From Nymphaea colorata (Eukaryota > Streptophyta > Magnoliopsida > Nymphaeales > Nymphaeaceae): a stretch of 64,000 nt of DNA. A program made the translations under genes and the position numbers. Under the pieces are notes generated by a model, which was given only the letters and a program-made list of their open reading frames with translations, ran no database searches and was not told the DNA's origin. Where the stretch lies: positions 24,631,703 through 24,695,702 of the forward strand of contig NC_045146.1 in assembly GCF_008831285.2 (NCBI RefSeq), given 5' to 3'. Within the stretch, counting starts at the first letter, position 1, and every line of letters begins with the position of its first letter. Of the stretch, positions 1 to 11,947 are shown piece by piece.

Positions 1-520
1 TCCAACTACGCAGTTCAAGAAGGCTACACAGAATTTTTCATGTATAGAACAATGTTTTATAGCTAATTTAAAAACTCCATTAATTTTTTTAACCTTTTCT
101 GATATAGGCATGACAGTTAGGCCGTTTCTCCGAAAACCTGCCATACAGGAATTGCTATTATGTAAGGGAATGAAGCGGTCGCATTTAAGCTGTTTGTTCA
201 AACATAGATCAGTCTAGGAGGTGCCGATAACAAGATAGATCAGTCCCAAGATAATAATCGTAGGCGGCAAGACAGCATAACAAACATTTTCTTATGACTT
301 TGAAAAATGGGCTTTTTACATATGTGCGTTGTATTTATTCTTTAATGTAGAAACATTTGTTCTCTTCTCATATCTCCCAAAATCAGGAGTTACCCCAGAT
401 TTTATTAGCCTGTGCTAGTCACTTCAAAAAGTTTTTCACCTGGCTTCTGGCCCTTATGTATCTTTGGAGGAAGCTGGAGGAAGTTGATTAGTCCAATTTC
501 ATAGGAAGAAGTACTTTGGG
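1..520. other. Intergenic DNA before the LINE relic
   Basis: No open frame longer than noise and no recognisable RNA gene. The stretch leads into the LINE relic and could be an eroded upstream part of it (endonuclease region), but I could not align it to any known motif. Confidence 0.4.
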
Positions 521-539
521 CAGTGATGGGCACTAATCT

Positions 540-1800
540 TGGTTGTGCCCAGGCCCTGACGGCCTTTCAAATGCATTTTTGTAATAAGAACTAAGACATT
601 GTGAGGACACCAGTGACTAAGGCTATCAAGATTTTTTCAAAAAAGGGAAGTTCGTTAAGAAATTAGGCAGAAGTCATATGATTTTAATTCCTAAAGCAGA
701 TGTTGTTGTACACATCTCTATTTTCAAGCCAATTACCCTCGAGAACAACGTACTGAAATTTATACACAGGATTATGATTCTTAAAATGAAGAAGATCTTA
801 GATAGAGTTATATCTAACAAGCATAGAGTTTCTTGGAAGGCAGCAATATCCATCACTGTCTTCTTCTTGCGCATGAAATGGTTCATACAATGTCCAAGGG
901 CAAATCTCCAAGTCTATGTGTAAAGGTTGACACATTGAAAGCATATGATAGGGTTAACTGGATTTTTTTTTACAGGCTGCCCATGCTATACTTGGGTTTT
1001 CATCATATTTGGATTCAAAAGTCATGGCAGTGGTGTCCAATGTCTTCTATGCTTTAGCGATTAATGACCATTAAAGTGAATATTTTGGATGCTCTATGGG
1101 CCTAAGACAAGGAGATCCATTATCTCCTCTCTTATTCCTTACAGTCATGGAAATCTTTTCGAGATCCTTACAGACCTGAAATCAGGGAGGAATTGCCTTT
1201 TTCAGTTACAGCAGATTTTCGCTCGATTTGAGCATCATGCTGGAATGAAAATTAATCAAGATAAACCATCTTTCTTTCCTTTTAACATGAAGTGTAACAT
1301 GATTTCCAGGAGGAATCTACCTCATTAAATCAGTCATGGTAGCACTTTCAAGCAATTGGATGTTAATGCTAAAAATGAACCCCCCCTTGAACAATTTATG
1401 TGTGGTTTTTCTTGGGGTGATTCTAATTCTAGTGGCAAACCTCAGCTTATAGCTTGGAATGTCTTGACGCTCCCTATGCCTAAGGGTGGCATCGGAATTA
1501 GAAAACTTAAGGAAGTTATGCTGTTATCTCTCCCAAGACCGTGGGCCACCTTATACAGAGGAAATATTTTTCCAAAAAGAGTGCATGGGATGAGCATATG
1601 GGCTCTAATATCTCCCCTATTGGGAGAGATATAATGTTGGCATGAAGACATATTTCCAAATCAGTGGCTTGGACAGTTAAAAATAGTGGGTGTGCCAAGT
1701 TCTGGATTGATCTTTGGAGGAAGGATGTTCTTTTAAAACAGATTCCTGTGGATATATATGGTGAGGTTGAGGTTTTGCTGCAAAAAAAAAAAAGTTAGGG
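540..1800 (+). mobile_element. Degenerate LINE (L1-type) reverse transcriptase relic
   Basis: Conceptual translation, shifting between frames, follows the order of a plant L1-type reverse transcriptase. A PGPDGF-like stretch lies near 558-575, ILIPKAD at about 680-700, and LLAHEMVHTM at about 865-890. VDTLKAYDRVNW (the D-x-KAYDRV polymerase motif) is at about 930-965, [14 protein letters not shown] at about 1097-1140, and GMKINQDKPSFF near 1243-1275. The later FMCGFSWGD...KPQLIAWNVL...PKGGIGIRKLKE block at 1395-1520 is typical of the region after the polymerase core. Frameshifts and stops separate these pieces and the catalytic FADD box is not visible, so it is a dead copy. An A-rich run near 1780 could be internal. 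The 5' end is uncertain. Confidence 0.85.
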
Positions 1801-3841
1801 GAATGTTGACTCTCCATAGGGTTATTTACATCAATGGAGACACATTCAATGTATTGAAGACTGTATGCATTTTAGTCTTTCGCAGTTAGTTTTAAAGGAA
1901 ACCTTAAGGAATTGAAGCTCAAATGCCAGGTTCAGAATCATGTAAGAGTCAAAGGGCCAGAATCCAAGTCGCGAAGCAGACTTTGGATTAAGAATTCCCT
2001 CCCTAGAGCCAACTGGTTTTCTTTTGTGTGCAGCTACGAAAGCCTTTCTTCTGAAGCCAGTGGGATATGCTATTGCTTTTGTTTGCAAACTGCGTGGCAA
2101 GGCCACTGAAAATCAGTCGCACCTTCTTTGCTGATTGAGCAAGAGAGTTTTGAGGCCTAGCCTCCTTTCTTTCTTTCTTTCTATTGTGATCTGTACATAT
2201 ATATATATTTAATTTTTTTTAATTATTTGTATTCTTTCTCAATATTAATGGAAGGGAAAACCCAGCCCGATTGCATTTGGACCTCCTCCCACTTAAATGC
2301 TTCTAAACCAAATGCATCTGAGAATATTGATGAAAATTTGGTGAAATATTGAAATGTTCCTTCTTTTTCTTTCCACACATAAAGGCAGAGTACCACCTAA
2401 CCATGTGAATGGGAGGGAAGACATTCCCGGACTTCTTCTGTGACGAGACGCAAAGTTTACGGGGTTGAGCGCCGAATCCGCCGTGTGGTAAGCAATCAGA
2501 ACAGAAGTCCCCAGTTGCACCTTCGCTAAATGCGATTTCCCATCACGAGATTTTGTCTGCAACAATGTGTCGTTGTCAGATGTACTCGACTGCAGAAGAA
2601 GCCAACGACAGAGGGGACGTTTGGACTTCACTGCATGCATGGGCTGGGAAGAGAAAATTTTAAAAGCAGAAAACGAAAGTACACGTGAAACAACGGTCTT
2701 CATTAAGTGTTCTGACAATGAACACTTAAATATGGGAGAAATGCACTTGTCTCAATGTTCCTAAATGTGAAGACTAAAAATTAGAAACTAACAAAACTAT
2801 TCTGATATATGCCTTTAGTTTTAATAGAAATGCAACATTTGGGGCTCAATATTCTAATGAAATAAAAATTAAAAGGCCTAAAAAAAAAATCGAATGGCTC
2901 ATAATTCATCAACTTTGTTGGTTTCACAATTTTACATAAAAAAGGAAATTCAAAGATTGATTTCCGGTTAATCATCTCAGATCACCGCATGACACTAAAT
3001 TGATCGAAAGTATTTGTTTTTTAGCTCAACACACTAAGGCCCAGAACACCGAGTGGCACATGAAAAATCATGTAAATTACCAAAGTAAAAATTTGAATTA
3101 ATCCTCAGAATAGACACACAATCAGATTCTATAAGATTAACATGACCACAACTATGATTTATGACCTTCAATCGTGAAAATTACACTTGTAACTGAGAAT
3201 CACGTCCAAGAGGCACTTGCTTTTACGTGCTGAAATAATACGAACAACAGATCTTTCGTTCGTTCCCCATGTAATTTTTTTTTGTCCTAGTGGTAAAAAA
3301 TCGCGAGAACGTGAGAGAGGTTAAGGACTGATCGGCCAAAAAAGACGCGCCGTTAGGAGGGATCACATCGCCACGATTTATTAGCGTTCAATCGGTCAAC
3401 AGACTCGAGTTCTGGGCCCATGATCTTCATCATTTACATGAGTTCATATCACAAAACATAACGTAGACAGAAATTGTTTTGGTACTTTGGCGAACTTAAC
3501 CAACCCATAACATTACATAATTAAAAATCTATTACAACTCAACCTATTACTAACGGAACAAGAGATTTCAATTGCAAAAAATATTGTGGAACTCCATTCA
3601 CTGGAAAAAACTTCATTCATTTGATGAAGCTACCACAGAACTTACTGGTCGGATAAACCAGTGGCAACATTCAGCCTTGCCATATCCACCCATGTAAATC
3701 TAAGCAACAACACTCTTACCACAGTCACATAACAAGAAATCCACAACGTGAAATACCTTGGAACATTCCACATTAATAGCAGATCACAGGACACTAGCCA
3801 AAATGGTTTCCATTTGGATAGAACAGACTGCCAAAAGCTGA
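1801..3841. other. Intergenic region, no gene recognised
   Basis: Contains an unrecognised minus-strand open frame at 2293-2718 (141 codons) in a locally GC-richer patch, without a family signature or splice context, plus AT-rich DNA. The last several hundred bases include the 3' untranslated region of the choline-transporter-like gene. Nothing else is supported. Confidence 0.4.
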
Positions 3842-6800
3842 TCAGACCAAAGAAGTTCTTCCCGCAAGTAAAAGCCTCTCTCTCTTAGTTAGAGTAAGTA
3901 GACCATACACTTGATGCACGTCATGCTTAGAGACCTCCCCTTTGTCCCTGTCTATGGCAAAGCAGACATATATAGTGTTGATGACATTGTCTAGGACATA
4001 GACAAAGCAAGAAAGAACCACAAAGAGAAGCAGCCATGCATGCATCGCCATAATGTATACGTTAGTTCCCAGCTTACTCACAGTCATCAATATTGCACAG
4101 ACCTATTACAGGTTGCAGAAACTCAATGTTAGAAAAGCCATAGCAAAGACTTTTTTTCTCAGAGAAACCTAGTAATGAAGCCACTTAATGAATACATAGC
4201 AGAATTTGAAGAAAGTAGTTAAAAATTTATACAAGTAGGACAAAACAGCGAAGTACACGGACAATCATGGCTCACCATTATCGCATAGATCGTTGATATA
4301 ACAAACATGATTCCCAAAAGCATATGTGTGGAGACTTCAACAAAGCCAACCGAGAGAAGATTGCGTCTAAGGAGTTCATATGTCATCTTAGAGGCAGAAC
4401 AATAGCCTTCGCCAGTTATAGCTACGAAGTGTATTGTGAACTTGTTCAAAAAATCAATAGCTGAGAGTAGGAATTCAATGCAATGCTGTAGAACAAGATT
4501 TATTCCAGTTGCATCTTCTCGTCTTGCACTATCAATGATATTTTGCACACTGCGGACAACACAGATCAACAAGCCTGAAAAGCAGACAGTGCCAAAGGAA
4601 GGACCAAATGCATTCCTGCAGCAACCAGACAGCCATAACACTTAACAAGCATGAACGAAGATAAGAAACAAAAAAAGTCATAATAGTTTTGCTCATTGAC
4701 TGGTATCATTATCGTATAATTGATTTTACAATTTCCCAAGAGACAAACTAACCTCATCATCAAGAGGGGAAGAAAAAAGAAACTGGCATGGCATAAAAGA
4801 AACAATATTCAGAGGTCATAAACATTTCTAGCTCAGCTGAGGAAAAGGGAGAAGGATAATGCACCACCCAAAAAAATCTGGCACACAGACAACAATTGAA
4901 TGGGTTAGCTAGCTTCTCAAACAGCGGCCATGCACAAAAAGGGCAGCATGTGTGATAAACATCTAGAATCCATGGGCAAGGTCCAACCATTTCGATCTAT
5001 GTTTAACTTCTAGTATTTAGAAGTTAGAACATAAAAAGAACAGAAGATTCTGTCTCTGACTGAACATATAGCTGCAACTCAAGGCCTTATTAGGATGCTC
5101 CAGTCACGCATAGGCACATAAATCAAATGAATTAGGAAAATGCACTAGGGTACTGCTATGTATTTTATCAATGTGTTTTGCTTCATAGGTATAGGTTTAA
5201 AAGCATACTACGTAACAGACTAACAGCAGATGACTGTAACACCCCTATCCAAGAGACACTCACTACAATCATAACCATGTAGCAGACAAGCTATTTCAAT
5301 CCTATAACACGTTAAACACTTCTTTCACTATTAGTTGGTCAAGAAAAACATATGCTTTTTTTTTCCCCTTCTGGAAACAGGATGATCACTATAAATCCAC
5401 GCATTTTATGTACTTAAGGGTGTACTGGATGCCTCTCTAAGTGACGGTAGTGGATGAGGCAACCGGAAGCAATTAATAAGATGCTACTAAGGCTTTGACA
5501 TAAATTTGTGAACTTGGATCCTTTCTTAAGATTTGTCAAATAAAGATTCCCTTTCCTTGATATTGATTTTATGTAAAGAAAATAACGAAGATGGTGGAAG
5601 TTCCAGAACTCATGGACTAAAAGTCTAAACGTGACATATTTTTCCCCTTATTAACATGTTCCTTTGTCTCTTAACCATCAACTTATTTAGCATTAGAATT
5701 AGAATCACTACGCTTAGGCAACATACTAGAGGTCTCTTGGTGTCCACAAGAAGAAAACTATGGAACTACTTTGTAAAGCAATATTAGGTTTCTTTTTTTA
5801 AGAGGGACAATTTCAAGAACACACCTACCAAAGGAATTTATCATAATGCTTATCTCCACTTTGATATGAACATTTAAAACCAAAAAAAAAAAAAAAGGAA
5901 GCATAAGAATTGTTGCACTGAACATCCTGGGAGGTGATCTAACTCCATAATTACAAAAGACAAGCTAAAACATGATAGCTCTTTCCTTTTCCCCTAAAAA
6001 CACTTATAAAAGGTATTAAAACCTGAAGGTTACAGGTTATCTCAATCAACCTAACATGCCTACACAATTGATTATTCATCCTCCATTATCATTGTTCCTT
6101 TTAGGCAAATTAAATTGAGTTAAGTAAGTTATAATAAAGAGGAAAAGGAGCAGTTCGCCTATATTTGCATTTCAAAATTTATGAAGAAAATAATTAGCAA
6201 TTGATATTTTGGATTCCAACAGAAAATAAGAAACTTGGCCGCCTATACGAATGTACAACTATGAATGAACGTTCCTTGTGAAGAACAACAATCATTTTTA
6301 TTATATAGCTCTTCGAGACTGTAACACACACAATTAAGGTTTCCATGATTCCATGATATAATGGCATGCATGGATATAAGAGGTAAACTTCCATGGTTCA
6401 CCATTAATAATTTCTATGACATAGCACCACATGTCCTTGTTACCTTAATAACAGAATTCAGGATGGAAACTGTTATGTAATGCACAATTTGCTTATGTTC
6501 AGTTAGTGGGATGCTGGAAGTTTATTTGTCAAACTGTATGTCTCTTTCTGTACGTATTCTGAATATATAATCTTCAAAGTTCAAAAATATATACATATAG
6601 TGTTCCAATATATATTGTCTCCTGTATATTCCCCCTTTCCGTCTTTAAAACGTGAAACTGTAGTATGCATGTATTTTAGGTCTATGTGCCTCCTATTTTA
6701 TTTTATTTTAATCAACAGACTTGGCCAACTCAAACCGACTATTCCCAATTAGCCTTTGTAGAGCCTTCACCAACCTGTGTCTCACTTCTGACTTTGGCAA

Positions 6801-8312
6801 CTAAGATTAGAAGCACCTGCATCAAGCACACTGCCATATGCAATAGGAAACTTGGATGAAAAAAAATTCTCGTTCTTTCTTTCGGCGTTAGAACTTTCAA
6901 TCGTCCTCAGCATATCAGTTCAATGGATCAACTCAACCAAAAGTACTACCACTAAGTCTATTCCCTAATCTACCTCCTTGCCACCTCATGCAACACTTCT
7001 GATTTGAGTATAGCCTTGAAGCTAGTGTGAAGTTTCAGGTTTCATTCTAAATTTGCATGTTTGGAATTAAGAGGGTAAAAGTAAAAGAAAATCACATAAC
7101 CAAATTCCAGGAAAGGATTCGGAGACCAAATATAAAAGATACTCTAGTTCTGTGCATAAAGTGCTTTACTGCCGAAGCTGGATAGAGGGGAATGCAGAAG
7201 AATGCATGCATGATTCGTAAAGGTCAATTGGGAGTTCAGTAGTCACATACTACAAAAGGAAAGGAAAGACGGGAGAAGAAAAGTTTTGCCTACTGTAGGC
7301 AACTATACCTGACTGAACTCCGAATCCTACGGCGCGTCATCGAAGCATCCTTAGCGAAGTACCATTGTGCAACAGTTCCACTGATCATATACACTTGAGC
7401 TTCAATCATCATCGCCATCGACCAAATCATTGTAATGATAGCCAGTGCATAATATGCCGGCACCCATCGGTCTTGCTTCCAGACGCACAAGTGCTCATCA
7501 TAGCTACCACTCGATCGAGGAACTATCCTGCCATTAAACCGTGCAAAAACCAGAAAAAATATTACCGGCGCGAAGAAGACGAGCAGAGCAAACATCAAGC
7601 TCGGCATGACGCCAAGCAACCCGAGATTCTCCTCCAAAGCATGCACCGAGATCCCCAAGATCTTCGAAGTGAGGTCAATGCTACGCCAATTCGCCAAAAT
7701 TATATACAAAATCACGCCCACCACTCCAAAAACGAACACTAGCACGAAGATGCGAAGCGCGAGTGGAAAGGCTTCCCTACAACTCTCGCTAAGGGTGCAA
7801 GTGATGAACCAGAAGACATTAACGAGAAGCGGGATGATCACCAAGAGTGGAAGCGACAAGAAGACCGCCTGCTTTGCGTAGTTCTTCAATAGCCGAAGAA
7901 GAACCAACATCAGTGGCGTGCTCAGCGCCAGAGTGATCGCCAGGGTCGACACCAGGTATTCCAGAAGCAGCTTGGGCACGACGTTGGCGGCATTCAACCA
8001 TGAACATGTTCCTCTTTCATCGACAATGGTCGAAGATTCGACACAGGAAGATGTACTGTTGTCGAAAGCGAAGTACCCCAACTTCCGGTAGTCGGGATTC
8101 CGGTGCGCAACGCAGAAAACGCCAAAGGCAAATGTGCAGGCGACCAAGATGAAGAAGATAAAAAGGAAAGGGAGATCGCGGACGCGCCTCGGCCCATGGT
8201 TGAAGCCGAAGGGTGGGCAATGGTATGAATCGATCTCACCCTCCGTAGTTGGTATTGATGGTGAAATCTTATGCAGAAGGGGCTGGGATTGCTCCTCCAA
8301 GCCACCAGCCAT
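3842..8312 (-). CDS. Choline transporter-like protein (CTL/SLC44 family)
   Basis: Three coding exons at 8312-7309, 4615-4276 and 4102-3842, all with GT-AG borders, splice to 1605 nt (534 residues). The first intron is 2.7 kb. The acidic N-terminus is followed by a first membrane span at about residues 49-70. A loop with NSTSSC comes next, then many hydrophobic segments. The CTL-family core (Pfam PF04515 type) follows: WVPAYYALAIITMIWSMAM, ISGTVAQWYFAKD, then across the first intron RNAFGPSFGTVCFSG, and later FVAITGEGYCSASKMTYELLRRN. The C-terminal part carries YVLDNVINTIYVCFAIDRD, the usual CTL ending. Length suits the shorter plant CTL members, not the ~700-residue CTL1/CHER1. The start is the first ATG of the long exon. 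By family it is a multi-pass membrane protein; choline or lipid-related transport is inferred. It is transcribed away from the rhodanese array. Confidence 0.93.
4616..7308 (-). other. Long first intron of the CTL gene
   Basis: A 2.7-kb intron with donor GTATAG after ...SSV and acceptor TGCAG before NAFGPSF. It is AT-rich, with only short frames that lack family signatures. I see no nested gene or intact transposon in it. Confidence 0.8.
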
Positions 8313-9688
8313 GGTTTAGACGATGGTTGGGAAGGGAAAGGCGAAGGGAGGGGACATAGAAGAAGAGTTGTCTGCATTGTGGGTCTGCTGGTTCGCGCCT
8401 GACAGATGGTGGGAGGATGACGAAGATGGGTGGGCTGATTTCACCATATGTAGCAACAGGGTGATGAAAACGGCGTGGACGCTGATATAACATTTTTGTA
8501 AAATTTTGGCCAAGAAGCTTCGAGCATTGATGATCACAATCACCATTGTAGCGATCTTGCGCTTACGGTTTGTACTTGGTTCGAATTTGAAGTCATCAAG
8601 CCCACAAAAACAGCTTCTTGTGTTGTCGATTTTGATTCAGACGGAAGTTTTCAAAACTAGAACCAGATCTAACTTGCATCAGAACAAACTTTTATCTGGT
8701 CTTTGTCTGTGATTGTAATTCACGTTCGGACAACTAGAACGTTATACTAAGTGATTAACTTCAAACTCAAATTACCAATCAAATATTTGATCGGATTCAT
8801 TAAGCATCGCTGGATAAGCAGGCTGAGGATCGGCAGAGTTCTCTAACTTGTGCCCATAAAAAAATAATTAACCAGAGGATGAAACTCCTAAGATTCCTCA
8901 ATTTGAAGGGTTTACATATTAAATCTATCATTGAATAAAGCTCTTTTAGGTATAAATCAAATTATAAATCAAATTCATCCACATCTTTATGCGGTAAGCC
9001 TTTTAGATCATCTTGCCCTGAAAAACAAGAAAAACGAGAGAAAATGACAGAAAAAAAGGACATGGGGCGTGTGCCATTAGGACTAGAAATCTAACCAGGT
9101 AACTTGTGGCTTGAATCTCCAACCATGCTTGCACGTCAACTTGTTCAACAAGTTAATGAACTGAACGTGACCGACCAGGGTAACAATAGTAATCAAAGCA
9201 TGAACAGGTTGTGCGCCTTTGAACCTAGGTCAATTGAGCCCATTAGTTAAATGAACTTTTAATGAGCTAGTCGACTGCCCAAATTATAGTTGATCCGCCT
9301 AAGTGATGTGCTGTTGATGCATTGGCCATTTGATTTCGTTATGTGCAAAATATGAACTGTCTTATGTGCAAAAATAGGAACTGCAAACAGTGACATGTGC
9401 AACACTCGAGTTGATGTGTAAACTAAGCTTGAATGATCCTCGTTCGTTCTGCTTTGTTCATCATTCATATTGTTTCCCATTTACATTTACTATCCTTCTC
9501 ATATGAACTGCATGATTCATATAGAAACGGCCAACTGGAAGATTGGCATCAATTTATTAATTATAAGGGCCAATACAAGAAACCAATAGAGATTGTTACA
9601 ACATCAAGAAAAAGGAAAGTGACTAGCTAATGCTCTTTTATTGAGAAATAGGCTCATTATATCGAAGGTGAAACCACAGGCATGTTCT
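8313..9688. other. Intergenic region between the CTL 5' end and the rhodanese A 3' end
   Basis: Should hold the CTL promoter (next to 8313) and the 3' untranslated region of rhodanese gene A (next to 9688). No convincing TATA box, RNA gene or repeat was found. Confidence 0.4.
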
Positions 9689-11751
9689 TTACATTTTGGA
9701 TCCATCCTCTGGCTTTTTCAGCTCAAAGCCATTGCTCTCCCAAGCTTCAAACCCTCCTCCCATGTTCTTGACATTCTTGAAGTCCTGAAATCCAATTTCA
9801 TATTTTTCAATACTGCTTCAATAGAAAAAATGATATCAAGCAGCATCATAAATAATTTGAGAACTAATCAAATTGGACTAGTTTGGTGCTTAAAAACTAT
9901 AATCTGAACATAAATTACCAGAAAAAGAAAAGGAAAACACTTACCGCACTGAGGAGAGCAGTGCACGCCATTGATCCACGATTTCCAGTTTGGCAGCTCT
10001 AAAATATCGCCAGAAACAAGGATCAGGATATCAAAAAAACAACAGCAACGACAGCGGCAGGAATAATAACAGTAGCAAAAATTATAATAATGCTAATGTC
10101 AAGAAATTGATCAGGAAAAAATAAGGCAATTACCACAACAATATGGTCGTCTTTGCAGCAAATAGATGAAACCTCCTCCAAAAATTTAGGGTTCTTCTCT
10201 CGGCCTGGAAATCGAAAAGAGAAAGGAAGAGCAAATTAAGAAGAAGATCATAAATAAGAGCAGCCAATTTCTCAGTCGGAGCAGTTGAAGGAGAGTAGGT
10301 TTCACAATCAATACCTTGAGGTGTAAAGAACAAGAAAGGAACGTTGATGGAGTTTTCCAAGTGTCCATTGCTAAACTCTTCCTTGGTCCTGAAACATTTT
10401 TAATTTTCTCATGTATTAATTTCGTGACCTTATAATCCCACAAATCACTACCCTATTTTAACAAAACAAAAAGGAAAAAAATGTGATAAATAGGAAAAAA
10501 GGGAAAAGAAAATTCTGATAGTGGCTCAACTTTAAAGCAGTCGCCTGTATTCATGAAATATTCAATAAACCCATATGATTTTTTTTTTTTTCAACAACTT
10601 GTAAATGTTTTTTTTTTCATTGATTACTTTCTACCGGATCAATACTAATGAATCGAAAGTTGAACTCGTGGCCTTCTCAAGAGTCTTATTCAAAAGTCTT
10701 GGCCGACAGATTCTGGTTTTCTTCCCCAAGTCCAATTAATTACTTACATAACCAACTGTTACTTGAAATTTCACCAAGGTTTAAATAATAATTATAGAGG
10801 AGAGTAAAAGAATAATTTGTTTACCTGACATCAAGGAAGCGATGACCAGAAGCTATTAGATCCTTGGCTGCATGGACGTTTACCGTCACGATTGTTTCTT
10901 TGCTGCACAATATCAAAATAAACCTTGAGCCAATATGAACTATATACATATACATAATGGTGATACGATTACAGAATATAATTGACATTTATAAACATGT
11001 TAATGGAGAGACTATGACATAATTGGAAGCAAGAAAAGAAGGGGAGCGATCGAAATAATTAACCTGCACGGCGGGGCCGGCTGCGCAGAAGCCACCGGTT
11101 CCTTCACCGAGAGAGCGCTGAGCAACAGCGTTGCTTCCTTGCTGGAGAATGGAAATCGAAAGAAACTCATGAGGAGAGAGACTATATAAAAAATATATAT
11201 TTGGAAACAAATACAGTAGAATTTGAGAGACGAAGAAGATAGCGCAGAGGAGAGGAGAAGAAAGAACAACCTGACATCAACGGTGCTTTTTCCTGCAGGC
11301 TGTACTTCGTTTGCTGCATCATCACTGGAGCTGTTCCCGGAAACCTGTACGTCCTTTGGAGCGATGTCGCCGTTGACAGTTGCTTCATGGCTGCAGATGA
11401 TATCGTTAAAGAGACAGAAGAAGAAAGCAGCAGTTCGTAAGATGTACGTAGTCGAAGGAAAAGAAATGAAAAACGTGATGCGAATATTGAAGAAGAAAGT
11501 GAAGAGAAGAGAAATTCAGAACAACCTGCAGACATCAGGGGAACGGTGCTCGGCAGCAGCCTCTACGTCCTTTGCTGCTTTGACTTCGATGGTACTTTCT
11601 TTGGCTTCATCACTGCAGACAGAAGAAGAAGAAGAAGGAAGAGGAATAAGGCATGAGTTTCAGAAAAAAGAAAGTTAAGAAGGACAAGATGCGATTCGGT
11701 GATGGCCCGCTTAGGACGGAGGTGGAGACATTACCATTGAAGGGCCGCCAT
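9689..11751 (-). CDS. Rhodanese-domain sulfurtransferase A, with amplified N-terminal exons
   Basis: Nine exons: 11751-11735, 11612-11526, 11390-11271, 11141-11064, 10902-10825, 10388-10315, 10204-10134, 9998-9945 and 9784-9689. They splice to 675 nt (224 residues) in frame. Residues from about 101 form a single rhodanese domain like plant STR16/17/18: VTVNVHAAKDLIASGHRFLDVR, TKEEFSNGH, INVPFLFFTPQGR, KNPKFLEEV, then the active loop SCQTGNRG with Cys177 and the closing NMGGGFEAW. By family it would transfer sulfane sulfur from thiosulfate or a persulfide. The first about 100 residues come from a 17-nt first exon plus three exons that resemble degenerate copies of exon 5. No transit peptide or membrane segment is obvious. 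It is the first of three tandem paralogues. Family assignment is firm; expression of the extra exons is inferred from splice sites only. Confidence 0.88.
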
Positions 11752-11939
11752 AACGAACTTCGTTTATAGAGAGATCCCACAGGATCGAAGCTAAGATTCC
11801 CTCGGAGGCCAAAAAAAACAGGTGGTCGCGCTGATTGATTTTGCTTGCCGCTGGTTTTCTAGTTAGCGGGAGAAGGAGAGAACGAAGAGGAGACAGAGAA
11901 GGATGAATTGGTGAGCGGAAAAGTACCGCACACGTCCCG

Positions 11940-11947
11940 TATTTAAA
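11940..11947 (-). promoter_or_regulatory. Possible TATA-like element of rhodanese gene A
   Basis: TTTAAATA on the minus strand about 190 bases before the start codon, with an ACGTG core just downstream of it. Position is plausible for a plant promoter but support is only by motif. Confidence 0.25.

Noticed and set aside
2293-2718. 141-codon minus-strand frame
   Set aside because: No motif, no splice context and no similarity I recognise; it may be part of an old gene fragment but cannot be supported.
7365-7881. Plus-strand frames inside the CTL first exon
   Set aside because: Shadows of a clearly conserved membrane-protein exon on the minus strand.
11223-11678. 151-codon plus-strand frame rich in Glu and Lys
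   Set aside because: Antisense to rhodanese A exons and their purine-rich introns; the minus strand has consistent splice sites and a real domain.
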